12,381 nucleotides of DNA from contig CAJOKY010000037.1 of assembly GCA_905235425.1 (NCBI GenBank), forward strand, positions 1-12,381, written 5' to 3'. Of the stretch, positions 6,299-12,381 are shown piece after piece (the stretch's first letter is position 1; each line of letters opens with the position of its first letter). Position numbers and translations under genes: made by a program. The notes below the pieces were generated by a model that saw only the letters and a program-made list of their open reading frames with translations, was not told the origin of the DNA and ran no database searches. Origin of the DNA: an uncultured Selenomonadaceae bacterium (GTDB lineage Bacteria > Bacillota > Negativicutes > Selenomonadales > Selenomonadaceae).

Positions 6299-7606
6299 AT
6301 GGCGTTTAACGAAAAAATTTTTCAATCGGTGCTGTCCGAATTTGAGGCAACGCCGGAAATGCTGCGCGAAGTAGCTACAAATTTTCGCAAAGATTTGCAA
6401 ATGGGATTGAGAAATCCCGACAATTCGTCACTGCGTATGTTGAAATCTTACGTAGGTCTGCCGAGCGGCAATGAAAAGGGCGAATTTTTGGCGCTTGACT
6501 TCGGCGGTACAAATGTTCGCGTTTCAAGAATCAAGCTTAAAGGTAGCGGCGAATTTGAAATTGTTCGTCGTGTAGGCGAGCCTTTGATTGTACCGGGCGA
6601 ATATGACTATATCGGCAAGGATTCTACCGCCGAGCAAATGTTTGACTTCCTTGCAAAATTGATTGACGATGCAATTGAAGGGGATCACGATACAAAATTT
6701 TATCTCGGTCATACGTTTTCTTTCCCGTCAACGCAGGACGATTTGAATAACGCGCGGCTTATCATTTGGACGAAAGAATTTGCAACGCCAGGCGTGGAAG
6801 GCGAAGTTGTCAACGATTTACTTAACGCCGCCTTAAAACGTCGCGGCATTAACAACGTTGAGCCTGTCGCCGTCATTAATGATACCGTCGCCGTGTTGCT
6901 TTCTGCCGCGTACAAAAACGCCGGAATTTATATCGGTTCAATTTACGCTACCGGTCACAATACCTGCTACCTTGAGCCCAGTGTTCACGACGAAAAATGT
7001 TTTGGTCAAGGCGGTATGATTCTGAATTTGGAATCCGGCGGCTTTATGAAGTTGACGCCCAATCGCTTTGACATGGAATTTGACAGAAAATCCGAAAAGC
7101 CGGGTGAACAGCGCCTTGAGAAAATGGCGTCCGGCAGGTATATGGGCGAACTTCTCGGCATGGCGGTTGCGGAACTTACCGGCGAAAATGGCAAAGACTA
7201 CGGTTTTACGTCAATCGATATGTCAATGATGATTTTTGACGAAACGCCGAATCTTGAAAAGGCATCTGATATTATTGCAAAAAAAATCGGCAAGCAATTA
7301 GAGCTTGACGACGTGAAAAAAATTCGTGAACTTGCCTCCGCTATCGTGATTCGTTCTGCGCGGCTTATAACCTGTTCGTTTGTCGGTATCATTTGGCAAC
7401 GTGCAGGTGAGGGCGAAATTGAAAAGCAACACATCGCGATTGACGGTTCGGTTTATGAAAAAATGCCGCTTGTAAAAGAAAATATCGCTAAGGCGTTGGC
7501 TGAACTTTTGGGCGCTGACGCGGCAAAAGTCGATACCATTTTGGATAACGGCGGCTCCGGTTTAGGTGCGGCTATCGCGGCGGCTATGGCGGTTGTCGAT
7601 AAATAA
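6299..7606 (+). CDS. Hexokinase, eukaryotic (hexokinase-family) type
   Basis: A 435-residue ATP-dependent hexokinase of the family best known from eukaryotes, not the bacterial ROK or Glk type. It phosphorylates glucose or related hexoses at C6 at the entry to glycolysis. Both domains are present: phosphate-1 loop LALDFGGTNVRV (64-75), signature LGHTFSFPSTQ (136-146), catalytic Asp195 in INDTVAVL, phosphate-2 loop ATGHNTCYLE (217-226), sugar-contacting LNLESGGF with Glu245, the adenosine segment IAIDGSVYEKMP (379-390) and a terminal NGGSGLGAAIAAA. Length fits a single-unit 50-kDa enzyme. ATG at 6299 follows a GGGGG ribosome binding site. No neighbour is a sugar transporter, so the substrate cannot be inferred from context. 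The gene looks intact. Confidence 0.93.
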   Translation: MAFNEKIFQSVLSEFEATPEMLREVATNFRKDLQMGLRNPDNSSLRMLKSYVGLPSGNEKGEFLALDFGGTNVRVSRIKLKGSGEFEIVRRVGEPLIVPGEYDYIGKDSTAEQMFDFLAKLIDDAIEGDHDTKFYLGHTFSFPSTQDDLNNARLIIWTKEFATPGVEGEVVNDLLNAALKRRGINNVEPVAVINDTVAVLLSAAYKNAGIYIGSIYATGHNTCYLEPSVHDEKCFGQGGMILNLESGGFMKLTPNRFDMEFDRKSEKPGEQRLEKMASGRYMGELLGMAVAELTGENGKDYGFTSIDMSMMIFDETPNLEKASDIIAKKIGKQLELDDVKKIRELASAIVIRSARLITCSFVGIIWQRAGEGEIEKQHIAIDGSVYEKMPLVKENIAKALAELLGADAAKVDTILDNGGSGLGAAIAAAMAVVDK

Positions 7607-7640
7607 AAGTTACGTTAAAAATTTTTTTATTTTTTATGAA

Positions 7641-7671
7641 TTACTTTTTCTTTGGCGCAAAGAAAAAGTAA
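7641..7671. repeat. Perfect 14-base inverted repeat, 3' of hexokinase
   Basis: TTACTTTTTCTTTG (7641-7654) and CAAAGAAAAAGTAA (7658-7671) are perfect inverted repeats around a GCG loop. It lies 34 bases beyond the hexokinase stop, followed by ACAAAAAGAAAC. There is no T-run behind it, so it is not a standard terminator by itself. A shorter relative (TTTACTTTCTTTTGGCGC) occurs on the minus strand at 10056-10073, also just behind a gene. Confidence 0.75.
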
Positions 7672-7684
7672 CAAAAAGAAACAT

Positions 7685-7797
7685 GGCGCGGCTGAAGTTC
7701 GCTTACGTGATAGTGATTCCAACCTTACGCACGCACAAGGTTACAATGATTTTAACTTTTACGTACGCAGCTCAAGGACAGCCGCGCCGTTTTTTTA
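7685..7797 (+). terminator. Long-range hairpin ending in T7, between convergent hexokinase and lysS
   Basis: GGCGCGGCTG (7685-7694) pairs perfectly with CAGCCGCGCC (7779-7788), and G plus seven T follow on the plus strand. The 84 bases between hold a smaller AACCTT/AAGGTT stem and further partial pairing (TTCGCTTACGT against ACGTACGCAG). It could end hexokinase transcription and, read the other way, slow that of lysS. With the inverted repeat at 7641-7671 it forms a structured block filling the gap between the two genes. No conserved RNA family was recognised. Confidence 0.5.
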
Positions 7798-7806
7798 TTG
7801 TGGATA

Positions 7807-9303
7807 TTATTCGGCTATGACTTTCATTGTAGGGAAAAGTAACACGTCACGAATTGACGGCGAATCGGTTAAAAGCATTACCAATCTGTCAACGCCGATA
7901 CCCAGTCCACCCGTCGGCGGCATTCCATATTCCAACGCGCGAATAAAATCAGTATCCATTACGTGAGCCTCTTCGTCGCCGGCTTCACGCGCTTTAAGCT
8001 GTTCTTCAAACCTAAATTTTTGGTCAATAGGATCGTTGAGTTCTGTAAAGCCGTTGGCAAGTTCCCTGCCCAATACAAAAAATTCAAATCTGTCAGTAAT
8101 GCGCGGATCGTCAACATTGCGCTTTGCAAGCGGCGAAATTTCGGTAGGATGTCCCGTGATAAAAATCGGCTGAATTAAATCATCTTCAACCTTCGCCTCA
8201 AATGCCGCATTTAAAATCCCGCCGATACCAAAACGCTCTTCATACGCAACGCCGATTTCATCAGCCATTTGCCGCGCCTCGTCAACCGTCTTGCATGACA
8301 AAAAATCTTTGCCGGTTTTATTTTTAACCGCGTCATTCATGCTGATTCGCGGAGGATTTTTCAATTCCAGTTCGACGCCTTCACAAGTAATTTTCGTACT
8401 GCCGCAAACTTTTTCAGCCGCCTCGCAGATTATGCCTTCCGTGACTTCGATTAAGTCGCGATAATCGCCGTACGCTTGATAAATTTCAACCGTCGTAAAT
8501 TCGGGATTGTGCCGCGTGTCCATACCTTCATTGCGGAAAATCCTGCCGATTTCGTAGACGCGTTCAAAGCCGCCGACAATCAAGCGCTTTAAATTTAATT
8601 CCGTCGCAATGCGTAAATATAAATCCGTATCAAGCGTGTTATGGTGCGTGATAAAAGGTCTGGCCGCCGCGCCGCCTGCAATGGTGCTTAATACCGGCGT
8701 TTCAACCTCGACAAAATTTCTGTCGTCAAGATATTTTCTGATTGACTTAATAATTTCCGTGCGCTTAAAAAATGTTTCGCGTACGTCGGGATTAACGATT
8801 AAATCAAGGTAACGTTGACGATATCGCGTCTCCAAATCTTTCAAGCCGTGAAATTTTTCAGGCAACGGTCTGAGTGACTTTGAAAGTAAATCAAAATCTT
8901 CAACGCGAACAGTCAATTCACCGCGTTTAGTTTTGAAGACGTTACCTTTCAGTCCGATTATGTCGCCGATATCAAGCAGTTTGAATTGGCTGTACTTTTC
9001 TTCGCCGAGAATGTCAAGCTTGAAATAAATCTGCATGTTGCCGGTACGGTCTGAAATTGTCGCGAAACTGGCTTTACCGTGACCGCGAATTGCCATAAGA
9101 CGCCCAGCGATTGTAACTTCGCCCGCGTCTTCTTCGCCTTCAATGTTGCCGAATTCTGCGCGAATATCTGCCGCGTGGTGCGTGACTTCAAAACGGTGTC
9201 CGAAGGGCGCGACGCCTTTTTCTTCAAACGCCTTCATTTTTTCATGACGAACTTTTATTAATTCGTTTTCGTCAAGTTGCTGAATTTCTTTCTTCTCATT
9301 CAT
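7807..9303 (-). CDS. lysS: Lysyl-tRNA synthetase, class II
   Basis: LysRS charges tRNA-Lys with lysine using ATP. The protein is 498 residues, standard for the bacterial class II enzyme. An N-terminal OB-fold anticodon domain (about 64-140, EVTIAGRLMAIRGHGKASF) leads into RYRQRYLDLIVNPDVR (160-175), motif 2 FRNEGMDTRHNPEFTTVE (256-273) and motif 3 GGLGIGVDRLVML (465-477). ATP- and lysine-pocket stretches such as RIATELNLKRLIVGG and GRELANGFTELNDP are intact. ATG at 9301-9303 has AGGAG 12 bases upstream, slightly long spacing. It lies 80 bases downstream of greA on the same strand, the greA-lysS order common in Firmicutes. The spacer is filled by a 7-base repeat array. Confidence 0.98.
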   Translation of the reverse strand: MNEKKEIQQLDENELIKVRHEKMKAFEEKGVAPFGHRFEVTHHAADIRAEFGNIEGEEDAGEVTIAGRLMAIRGHGKASFATISDRTGNMQIYFKLDILGEEKYSQFKLLDIGDIIGLKGNVFKTKRGELTVRVEDFDLLSKSLRPLPEKFHGLKDLETRYRQRYLDLIVNPDVRETFFKRTEIIKSIRKYLDDRNFVEVETPVLSTIAGGAAARPFITHHNTLDTDLYLRIATELNLKRLIVGGFERVYEIGRIFRNEGMDTRHNPEFTTVEIYQAYGDYRDLIEVTEGIICEAAEKVCGSTKITCEGVELELKNPPRISMNDAVKNKTGKDFLSCKTVDEARQMADEIGVAYEERFGIGGILNAAFEAKVEDDLIQPIFITGHPTEISPLAKRNVDDPRITDRFEFFVLGRELANGFTELNDPIDQKFRFEEQLKAREAGDEEAHVMDTDFIRALEYGMPPTGGLGIGVDRLVMLLTDSPSIRDVLLFPTMKVIAE

Positions 9304-9323
9304 AAAAAATTATTGCTCCTATA

Positions 9324-9386
9324 GTAGTGAGTAGTTAGTAGTGGGTAGTGAGTAGTTAATAGCTAATAGCTAATGGCTAACAGCTA
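9324..9386. repeat. Nine tandem 7-base units in the greA-lysS spacer
   Basis: Nine uninterrupted heptamers run in register: GTAGTGA, GTAGTTA, GTAGTGG, GTAGTGA, GTAGTTA, ATAGCTA, ATAGCTA, ATGGCTA, ACAGCTA, giving a consensus close to RTAGYTA. The sequence drifts from GTAGTKA on the lysS side to ATAGCTA on the greA side. The last unit covers the greA stop codon. Seven is not a multiple of three, so the array does not encode a peptide repeat. It ends 4 bases from the lysS ribosome binding site. Confidence 0.9.
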
Positions 9387-9866
9387 ATCCCTCACAATTT
9401 CTACAATTTCATACTGAAAGACGCCTGCCGGCGCATGAACCTGTACCGTACTTCCGGCAGATTTACCGATAAGCGCCGCGCCAATCGGTGATTCATTGGA
9501 AATTTTGCCGTCGTCGGGATCCGTTTCCGTCGAACCTACAATCATGTAAGTATCCGTTTCATCTGAACCGACTTCGCGAATTACAACTTTACTGCCGATA
9601 TTAATGGTGTCGCCGTAAAAATTGCCGTGCGTCTGAATTATGTCGCTGTTATTTAACTTCGCCTCAAGTTCGCGAATTTCCGCCTCAAGGCGTCCCTGTT
9701 CATTTTTCGCGTCGTCATATTCCGAATTTTCGCTGAGGTCGCCGAGCGAAATTGCGATTTTCAATCTCTCTGCAACTTCAAGGCGCTTGACACTCTTCAA
9801 ATATTCCAACTTCTCAACTAACTTGTCGTAGCCGTCCTGCGTCAAAACCGTAGTTTTTTTAGTCAT
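9384..9866 (-). CDS. greA: Transcription elongation factor GreA
   Basis: GreA enters the RNA polymerase secondary channel and triggers cleavage of backtracked RNA. The protein has 160 residues, typical length. The N-terminal coiled coil (about 1-75) carries the acidic tip GDLSENSEYDDAK (42-54), with D43 and E46 matching the metal-coordinating pair of E. coli GreA. The C-terminal FKBP-like domain includes SPIGAALIGKSAGSTVQVHA (126-145). The start is the ATG at 9864-9866 (MTKKTTVLT), with AAAGGAAT about 8 bases upstream. The open frame extends 40 codons further up, but those lack family similarity and cover the promoter. The TAG stop lies in the last unit of the heptamer array. It is the first gene of a likely greA-lysS operon. 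Confidence 0.97.
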   Translation of the reverse strand: MTKKTTVLTQDGYDKLVEKLEYLKSVKRLEVAERLKIAISLGDLSENSEYDDAKNEQGRLEAEIRELEAKLNNSDIIQTHGNFYGDTINIGSKVVIREVGSDETDTYMIVGSTETDPDDGKISNESPIGAALIGKSAGSTVQVHAPAGVFQYEIVEIVRD

Positions 9867-9912
9867 TTCAAAATTCCTTTCAAAAAAATTTTCGCCAAAT
9901 TTTCGGCAAGAT

Positions 9913-9921
9913 ATTCTACCA
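9913..9921 (-). promoter_or_regulatory. Candidate extended -10 promoter of greA
   Basis: On the minus strand TGGTAGAAT gives an extended -10 (TGn before TAGAAT), 46 bases ahead of the greA ATG. The expected -35 region is only a T-rich tract, acceptable for extended -10 promoters. It lies just past the hairpin at 9945-9968 that should end the previous transcript. Confidence 0.45.
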
Positions 9922-9930
9922 CAACTTACC

Positions 9931-9968
9931 AAATAAATAAAAAACTCTACAGAAATTTTTCCGCAGAG
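9931..9968 (-). terminator. Terminator between mcp and greA
   Basis: On the minus strand CTCTGCGGA pairs with TCTGTAGAG (9945-9968), with two G-U wobbles and an AT-rich loop, followed by TTTTTTATTTATTT. It fits the rho-independent pattern and separates the chemotaxis receptor transcript from greA. On the plus strand TTTTTTT also follows five bases after the stem, so it may work both ways. Confidence 0.65.
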
Positions 9969-10041
9969 CCGAATTTTTTTGAACATTATTAAAAAATTTT
10001 AGTTGCAAATTTTGATAACGTTGCAATAGGAGAGGCGCGCA

Positions 10042-10092
10042 AGGACGTTGCTTTTGCGCCAAAAGAAAGTAAATCTAAATTCAACACGTCCT
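10042..10092. repeat. Nested inverted repeat 3' of mcp, relative of the 7641 element
   Basis: AGGACGT (10042-10048) pairs with ACGTCCT (10086-10092). Inside it, CTTTT and AAAAG (10051-10065) form a small hairpin around GCGCC. Read on the minus strand the core TTTACTTTCTTTTGGCGC followed by AAAAG resembles the 14-base inverted repeat at 7641-7671. It lies 24 bases beyond the mcp stop, a matching 3' position and orientation relative to the gene. Confidence 0.55.
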
Positions 10093-10115
10093 AGAATTTA
10101 TTTTTAAAATAAACT

Positions 10116-12113
10116 TTATTTGCGAAGTTTAAACGTTTCAATAGCTTTATTGAGTTCTTCCGCCATATCGGCAAGCTGTCTGCTGGCAGATGCAATTTCC
10201 TGCGTTGAGGCGGAAAGTTCCTCCGTCGTAGATGAAATTGTTTCCGTCTCGACAGAAAATTTTTCTGCCGCCGTATTAATTTTATTGACTGATTCTATAA
10301 TCTGCGCGTTGCCTTCCTCCGCCGCGCCTATCGCCTGAATCGTATGGCTAATTTTTTCTGTAAGCTCGCCAATCTGCGCGACAATGTCACGAAAAGCAGT
10401 ACCGGCATTATTTACGGCATCAACACTTTTTTGAGTCGTTTCAGTTCCTACTTGCATTGATTCGACGGCTTTTTCAGTTTGGTTTTGTACATCAAAAATC
10501 AATTTATGAATTTCTTCAGCCGCCGTTGCAGATTGTTCTGCCAACTTCCTGACTTCCTCCGCGACAACTGCAAAACCTCTGCCGTGATCTCCCGCACGCG
10601 CCGCCTCAATCGCCGCATTTAACGCCAATAAATTCGTTTGTTCTGCGATTTCTGAAATTGTAGCGACAATGTTTCCAATTTGCTGTGAATGTTCACCGAG
10701 CAGTTTTATAACCTGCGCGGACTGTTGAACGGAAGTTTGCAGGGACTTCATGCTGTCTACCGCATTATCAATCGTCTTTGCGCCGTTTTCTGCCGTAGTC
10801 ATCGCAAAGTTTGAAGATTTTACAACGGCGTCCGAATTTGTCGCAATTACTTTAAAAAGTTCACGCATATTTTTAACGGCGTCACTCGCCGCGCCTATCG
10901 CGTTTTGCTGTCCTACTGTTTCGCTTGCAAAATCCATTATCGAACTTGCAATGTTATTCGCCGCCTCTGCAGACTGCTGAGAATTTTTATTTAAATCTTC
11001 TGCGGATTCTGCAACAGTAAGCGCGCTTTTTCTCGCCTTGTGAAAGAAATCGTTAAGCTTATCCGTCATTTTGCCGAATGCATTTGCCACGTCGCCTATT
11101 TCGTCTTCTGATTCAATCGGCACTCTTTCCAATGACAAATTGCCGTCCGAAATTTCATTTGCAGTTTTATTTATGACCAAAATCGGCTTGACGGATTTAT
11201 TGGCTACAATCGTCGCAATGATAACTATCAAAATGAACATTACGACGCACATCAACGCCAAAACCATCGCCTCTTTGTACGCGTGCGCTTCAACTATATC
11301 GTACGAGCGAAATGACGCTATAACCCAGCCGGTTTGCGGTTCTTTTTCGTAGCTGACAAGATGTTTTTTGCCGTCAATTTCAACCTCTCCTACGCCGACT
11401 TCGTTTGCCTTCGCATTTTTTATAAAATCGTAGCCGCTCATATCCACGCGGTCTTCTTCCTTTTCAATCTTCCGCGCAGAATGTGATACCATTTTCCCGT
11501 TACTTTCAAATATCGCCAACGCTGTATTGTCGTTCGCCGCTTTAGTTAAAAAATCCGATAACGTCGAAATATTATAATTGCGCTGTATCATACCGATAAC
11601 TTTGCCGTCGTCTTTTACCGGCACTTCTATAACTGCGATTGCAAGACCGGTAGTCTTACTTACCACTACCTCCGAAACAGTTTCATTTCCCTTCATAGCC
11701 TCTTGAAAATAATCGCGCCCTTGCAAATTCACCGGTTTTGAATTGTCACTGCGTACCAGTTGCTGTCCGGAATTGTCGGTGATGATAATATTACTTGCGT
11801 CTTTAAAGAGTGCGTTTGCATTTTCTACAGTAACTTTCATATTGGGATCACGATTTTCAGGAGTCGCTTTAAGGTATTCTTGCACGGCATGATTTACCGC
11901 CAAAAGTCTAAGCGCCGTAAAATTGTTGTTCATCATTCCGGAAACGTCTTTTGCAATTAAATCATTTTGCAGCGACAATTCTTCTTCTGCCGCCTCAAAT
12001 GCCTCTGTTATCGCGCTGTACGAAGTAAACGCCATCATTATTAAAAGCGGCACAATTCCGATTATCAACAACAAAAAAATCAGTTTCGATTTTATACTCC
12101 CTAAAAAATTCAT
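10116..12113 (-). CDS. Methyl-accepting chemotaxis protein with Cache-type sensor
   Basis: A 665-residue transmembrane receptor that senses an extracellular ligand and controls CheA through CheW. A positively charged N-terminus leads into TM1 (about 10-32). An extracellular region of about 250 residues with the QGRDYFQEAM stretch (131-140) resembles a dCache_1 domain; TM2 follows at about 282-304, then HAMP (to about 357). The long cytoplasmic coiled coil carries the invariant hairpin tip EIAEQTNLLALNAAIEAARA (488-507) followed by GRGFAVVAEEVRKLAEQS. There is no C-terminal CheR-tethering pentapeptide; the chain ends ETFKLRK. I prefer ATG at 12111-12113, with AAAGG 10 bases upstream, over the GTG at 12131, which lacks a ribosome binding site. 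The ligand is unknown. It implies a motile host, although no other chemotaxis gene is in view. Confidence 0.95.
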   Translation of the reverse strand: MNFLGSIKSKLIFLLLIIGIVPLLIMMAFTSYSAITEAFEAAEEELSLQNDLIAKDVSGMMNNNFTALRLLAVNHAVQEYLKATPENRDPNMKVTVENANALFKDASNIIITDNSGQQLVRSDNSKPVNLQGRDYFQEAMKGNETVSEVVVSKTTGLAIAVIEVPVKDDGKVIGMIQRNYNISTLSDFLTKAANDNTALAIFESNGKMVSHSARKIEKEEDRVDMSGYDFIKNAKANEVGVGEVEIDGKKHLVSYEKEPQTGWVIASFRSYDIVEAHAYKEAMVLALMCVVMFILIVIIATIVANKSVKPILVINKTANEISDGNLSLERVPIESEDEIGDVANAFGKMTDKLNDFFHKARKSALTVAESAEDLNKNSQQSAEAANNIASSIMDFASETVGQQNAIGAASDAVKNMRELFKVIATNSDAVVKSSNFAMTTAENGAKTIDNAVDSMKSLQTSVQQSAQVIKLLGEHSQQIGNIVATISEIAEQTNLLALNAAIEAARAGDHGRGFAVVAEEVRKLAEQSATAAEEIHKLIFDVQNQTEKAVESMQVGTETTQKSVDAVNNAGTAFRDIVAQIGELTEKISHTIQAIGAAEEGNAQIIESVNKINTAAEKFSVETETISSTTEELSASTQEIASASRQLADMAEELNKAIETFKLRK

Positions 12114-12194
12114 TACGGCACGACCTTTCACGAAGCTAAAAAATATTATTGTGTCTGTCGCATTATTTACAATATTTAGTTGAATTTTCCTGCC

Positions 12195-12229
12195 AAAAAA
12201 AATTCTGCAGAAAATTTTCTTCTGCAGAG
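12195..12229 (-). terminator. Terminator for a minus-strand transcript entering from the right
   Basis: CTGCAG at 12205-12210 and again at 12222-12227 form a stem extended by A and T bases with one C bulge. On the minus strand eight T (12195-12202) follow two bases later. It lies upstream of mcp, so it should end a gene whose body is outside the window, probably that of the mobile element at the right edge. Confidence 0.65.
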
Positions 12230-12257
12230 CAACTGCTATTTGAGATTTTATTATGTT

Positions 12258-12381
12258 GTCAACAACCCCACGTCTAAAGAAAGGGGCTTGCAGTTAGCCT
12301 AAGCCACCGCGTACGGCTGGTTGACTTCAGCCCTGCAACCAAGTTGCAGCATTGAGGTTTCCCAATATCGAGTGCCTTAAA
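12258..12381 (-). mobile_element. Probable right end of an IS200/IS605-family (tnpB-carrying) element
   Basis: Read on the minus strand the segment ends CTAACTGCAAGCCCC, a spacer, GTGGGGTTGTTGAC. This closely resembles the 3' ends of many Firmicute IS200/IS605-type elements: a CCCC/GGGG hairpin (12266-12286) just before a GTTGAC-like end. The body, including tnpB, would lie to the right of the window. These elements move as single strands through terminal hairpins and have no inverted terminal repeats, which fits. None of the three minus frames shows a C-terminus I can assign to TnpB. The boundary at about 12258 is approximate. The call rests on remembered similarity. Confidence 0.5.
12266..12381 (-). 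ncRNA. Candidate omega RNA scaffold of the tnpB element, 5' end outside window
   Basis: Several hairpins follow each other: a perfect 7-base stem CTGCAAC/GTTGCAG with a 3-base loop (12333-12349), GGCTG/CAGCC around 8 bases (12315-12332), and the terminal CCCC/GGGG hairpin (12266-12286). Such a chain at the right end of a tnpB element is where the TnpB guide RNA lies, with the guide just beyond the element end (here about 12257 downward). Structure is seen; the function is inferred from the family. Confidence 0.35.

Noticed and set aside
7566..7966. Overlapping plus-strand open frames across the hexokinase end, the structured repeat and the lysS end
   Set aside because: They run through inverted repeats and the 3' ends of two certain genes, with no family match.
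9324..9386. Heptamer array as a CRISPR or leader repeat
   Set aside because: Units are 7 bases with no spacers and there are no cas genes, so it is a simple tandem repeat.
9867..9986. 40-codon N-terminal extension of GreA
   Set aside because: The extension has no GreA similarity and covers the likely promoter and part of the terminator; MTKKTTVLT has its own ribosome binding site.
12130..12190. Sigma-D (flagellar) promoter ahead of mcp
   Set aside because: A TAAA with a distant GCGACAGA can be found, but both spacing and the -10 box depart from the consensus.

Overview
The window looks like a chromosomal segment of an anaerobic Firmicute, possibly a Negativicute. The pointers are Firmicute-type housekeeping proteins, strong GGAGG-type ribosome binding sites with several TTG/GTG starts, a greA-lysS pair, an anaerobic-type cobalamin gene (cbiC) and a full-length eukaryotic-type hexokinase. 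The placement is inference. G+C is moderate (roughly 40%), clearly lower in the defence genes at 2.5-4.8 kb.

Layout, left to right. carB (minus strand, 3' end cut by the window edge) fills 1-2303. A defence island follows at 2467-5516, all on the minus strand. It holds a PIN-domain toxin with its small antitoxin, a DpnII/MboI-type GATC restriction endonuclease, its DpnA-type adenine methylase, and the wreck of a larger restriction-modification (N6-methylase) gene. cbiC (minus) and a hexokinase (plus) are divergent from a shared 111-base gap. The hexokinase converges on lysS across a structured repeat. greA-lysS form a minus-strand operon whose spacer is an array of nine 7-base units. A methyl-accepting chemotaxis protein (minus) takes up 10116-12113. 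The right end carries a terminator for a minus-strand transcript arriving from outside, and hairpins resembling the right end and omega RNA of an IS200/IS605-type element.

The most interesting region is the defence island. The N-terminal half of a decayed N6-adenine methylase gene lies directly upstream of dpnA, and what looks like the C-terminal tip of the same kind of protein lies directly downstream of dpnB, on the same strand and in the right order. The dpnA-dpnB pair therefore appears to have replaced the middle of another restriction-modification gene. The Dam-like first methylase (DpnM/MboA type) of known DpnII systems is missing from the window. A 12-base palindrome centred on GATC overlaps the dpnA ribosome binding site at the left junction. 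GATC itself is scarce: 13 copies by hand count, against about 45 expected from base composition. The toxin-antitoxin pair just downstream has its own near-consensus promoter inside the remnant.

No computation or database search was possible. Family assignments rest on recognised motifs and remembered family sequences.
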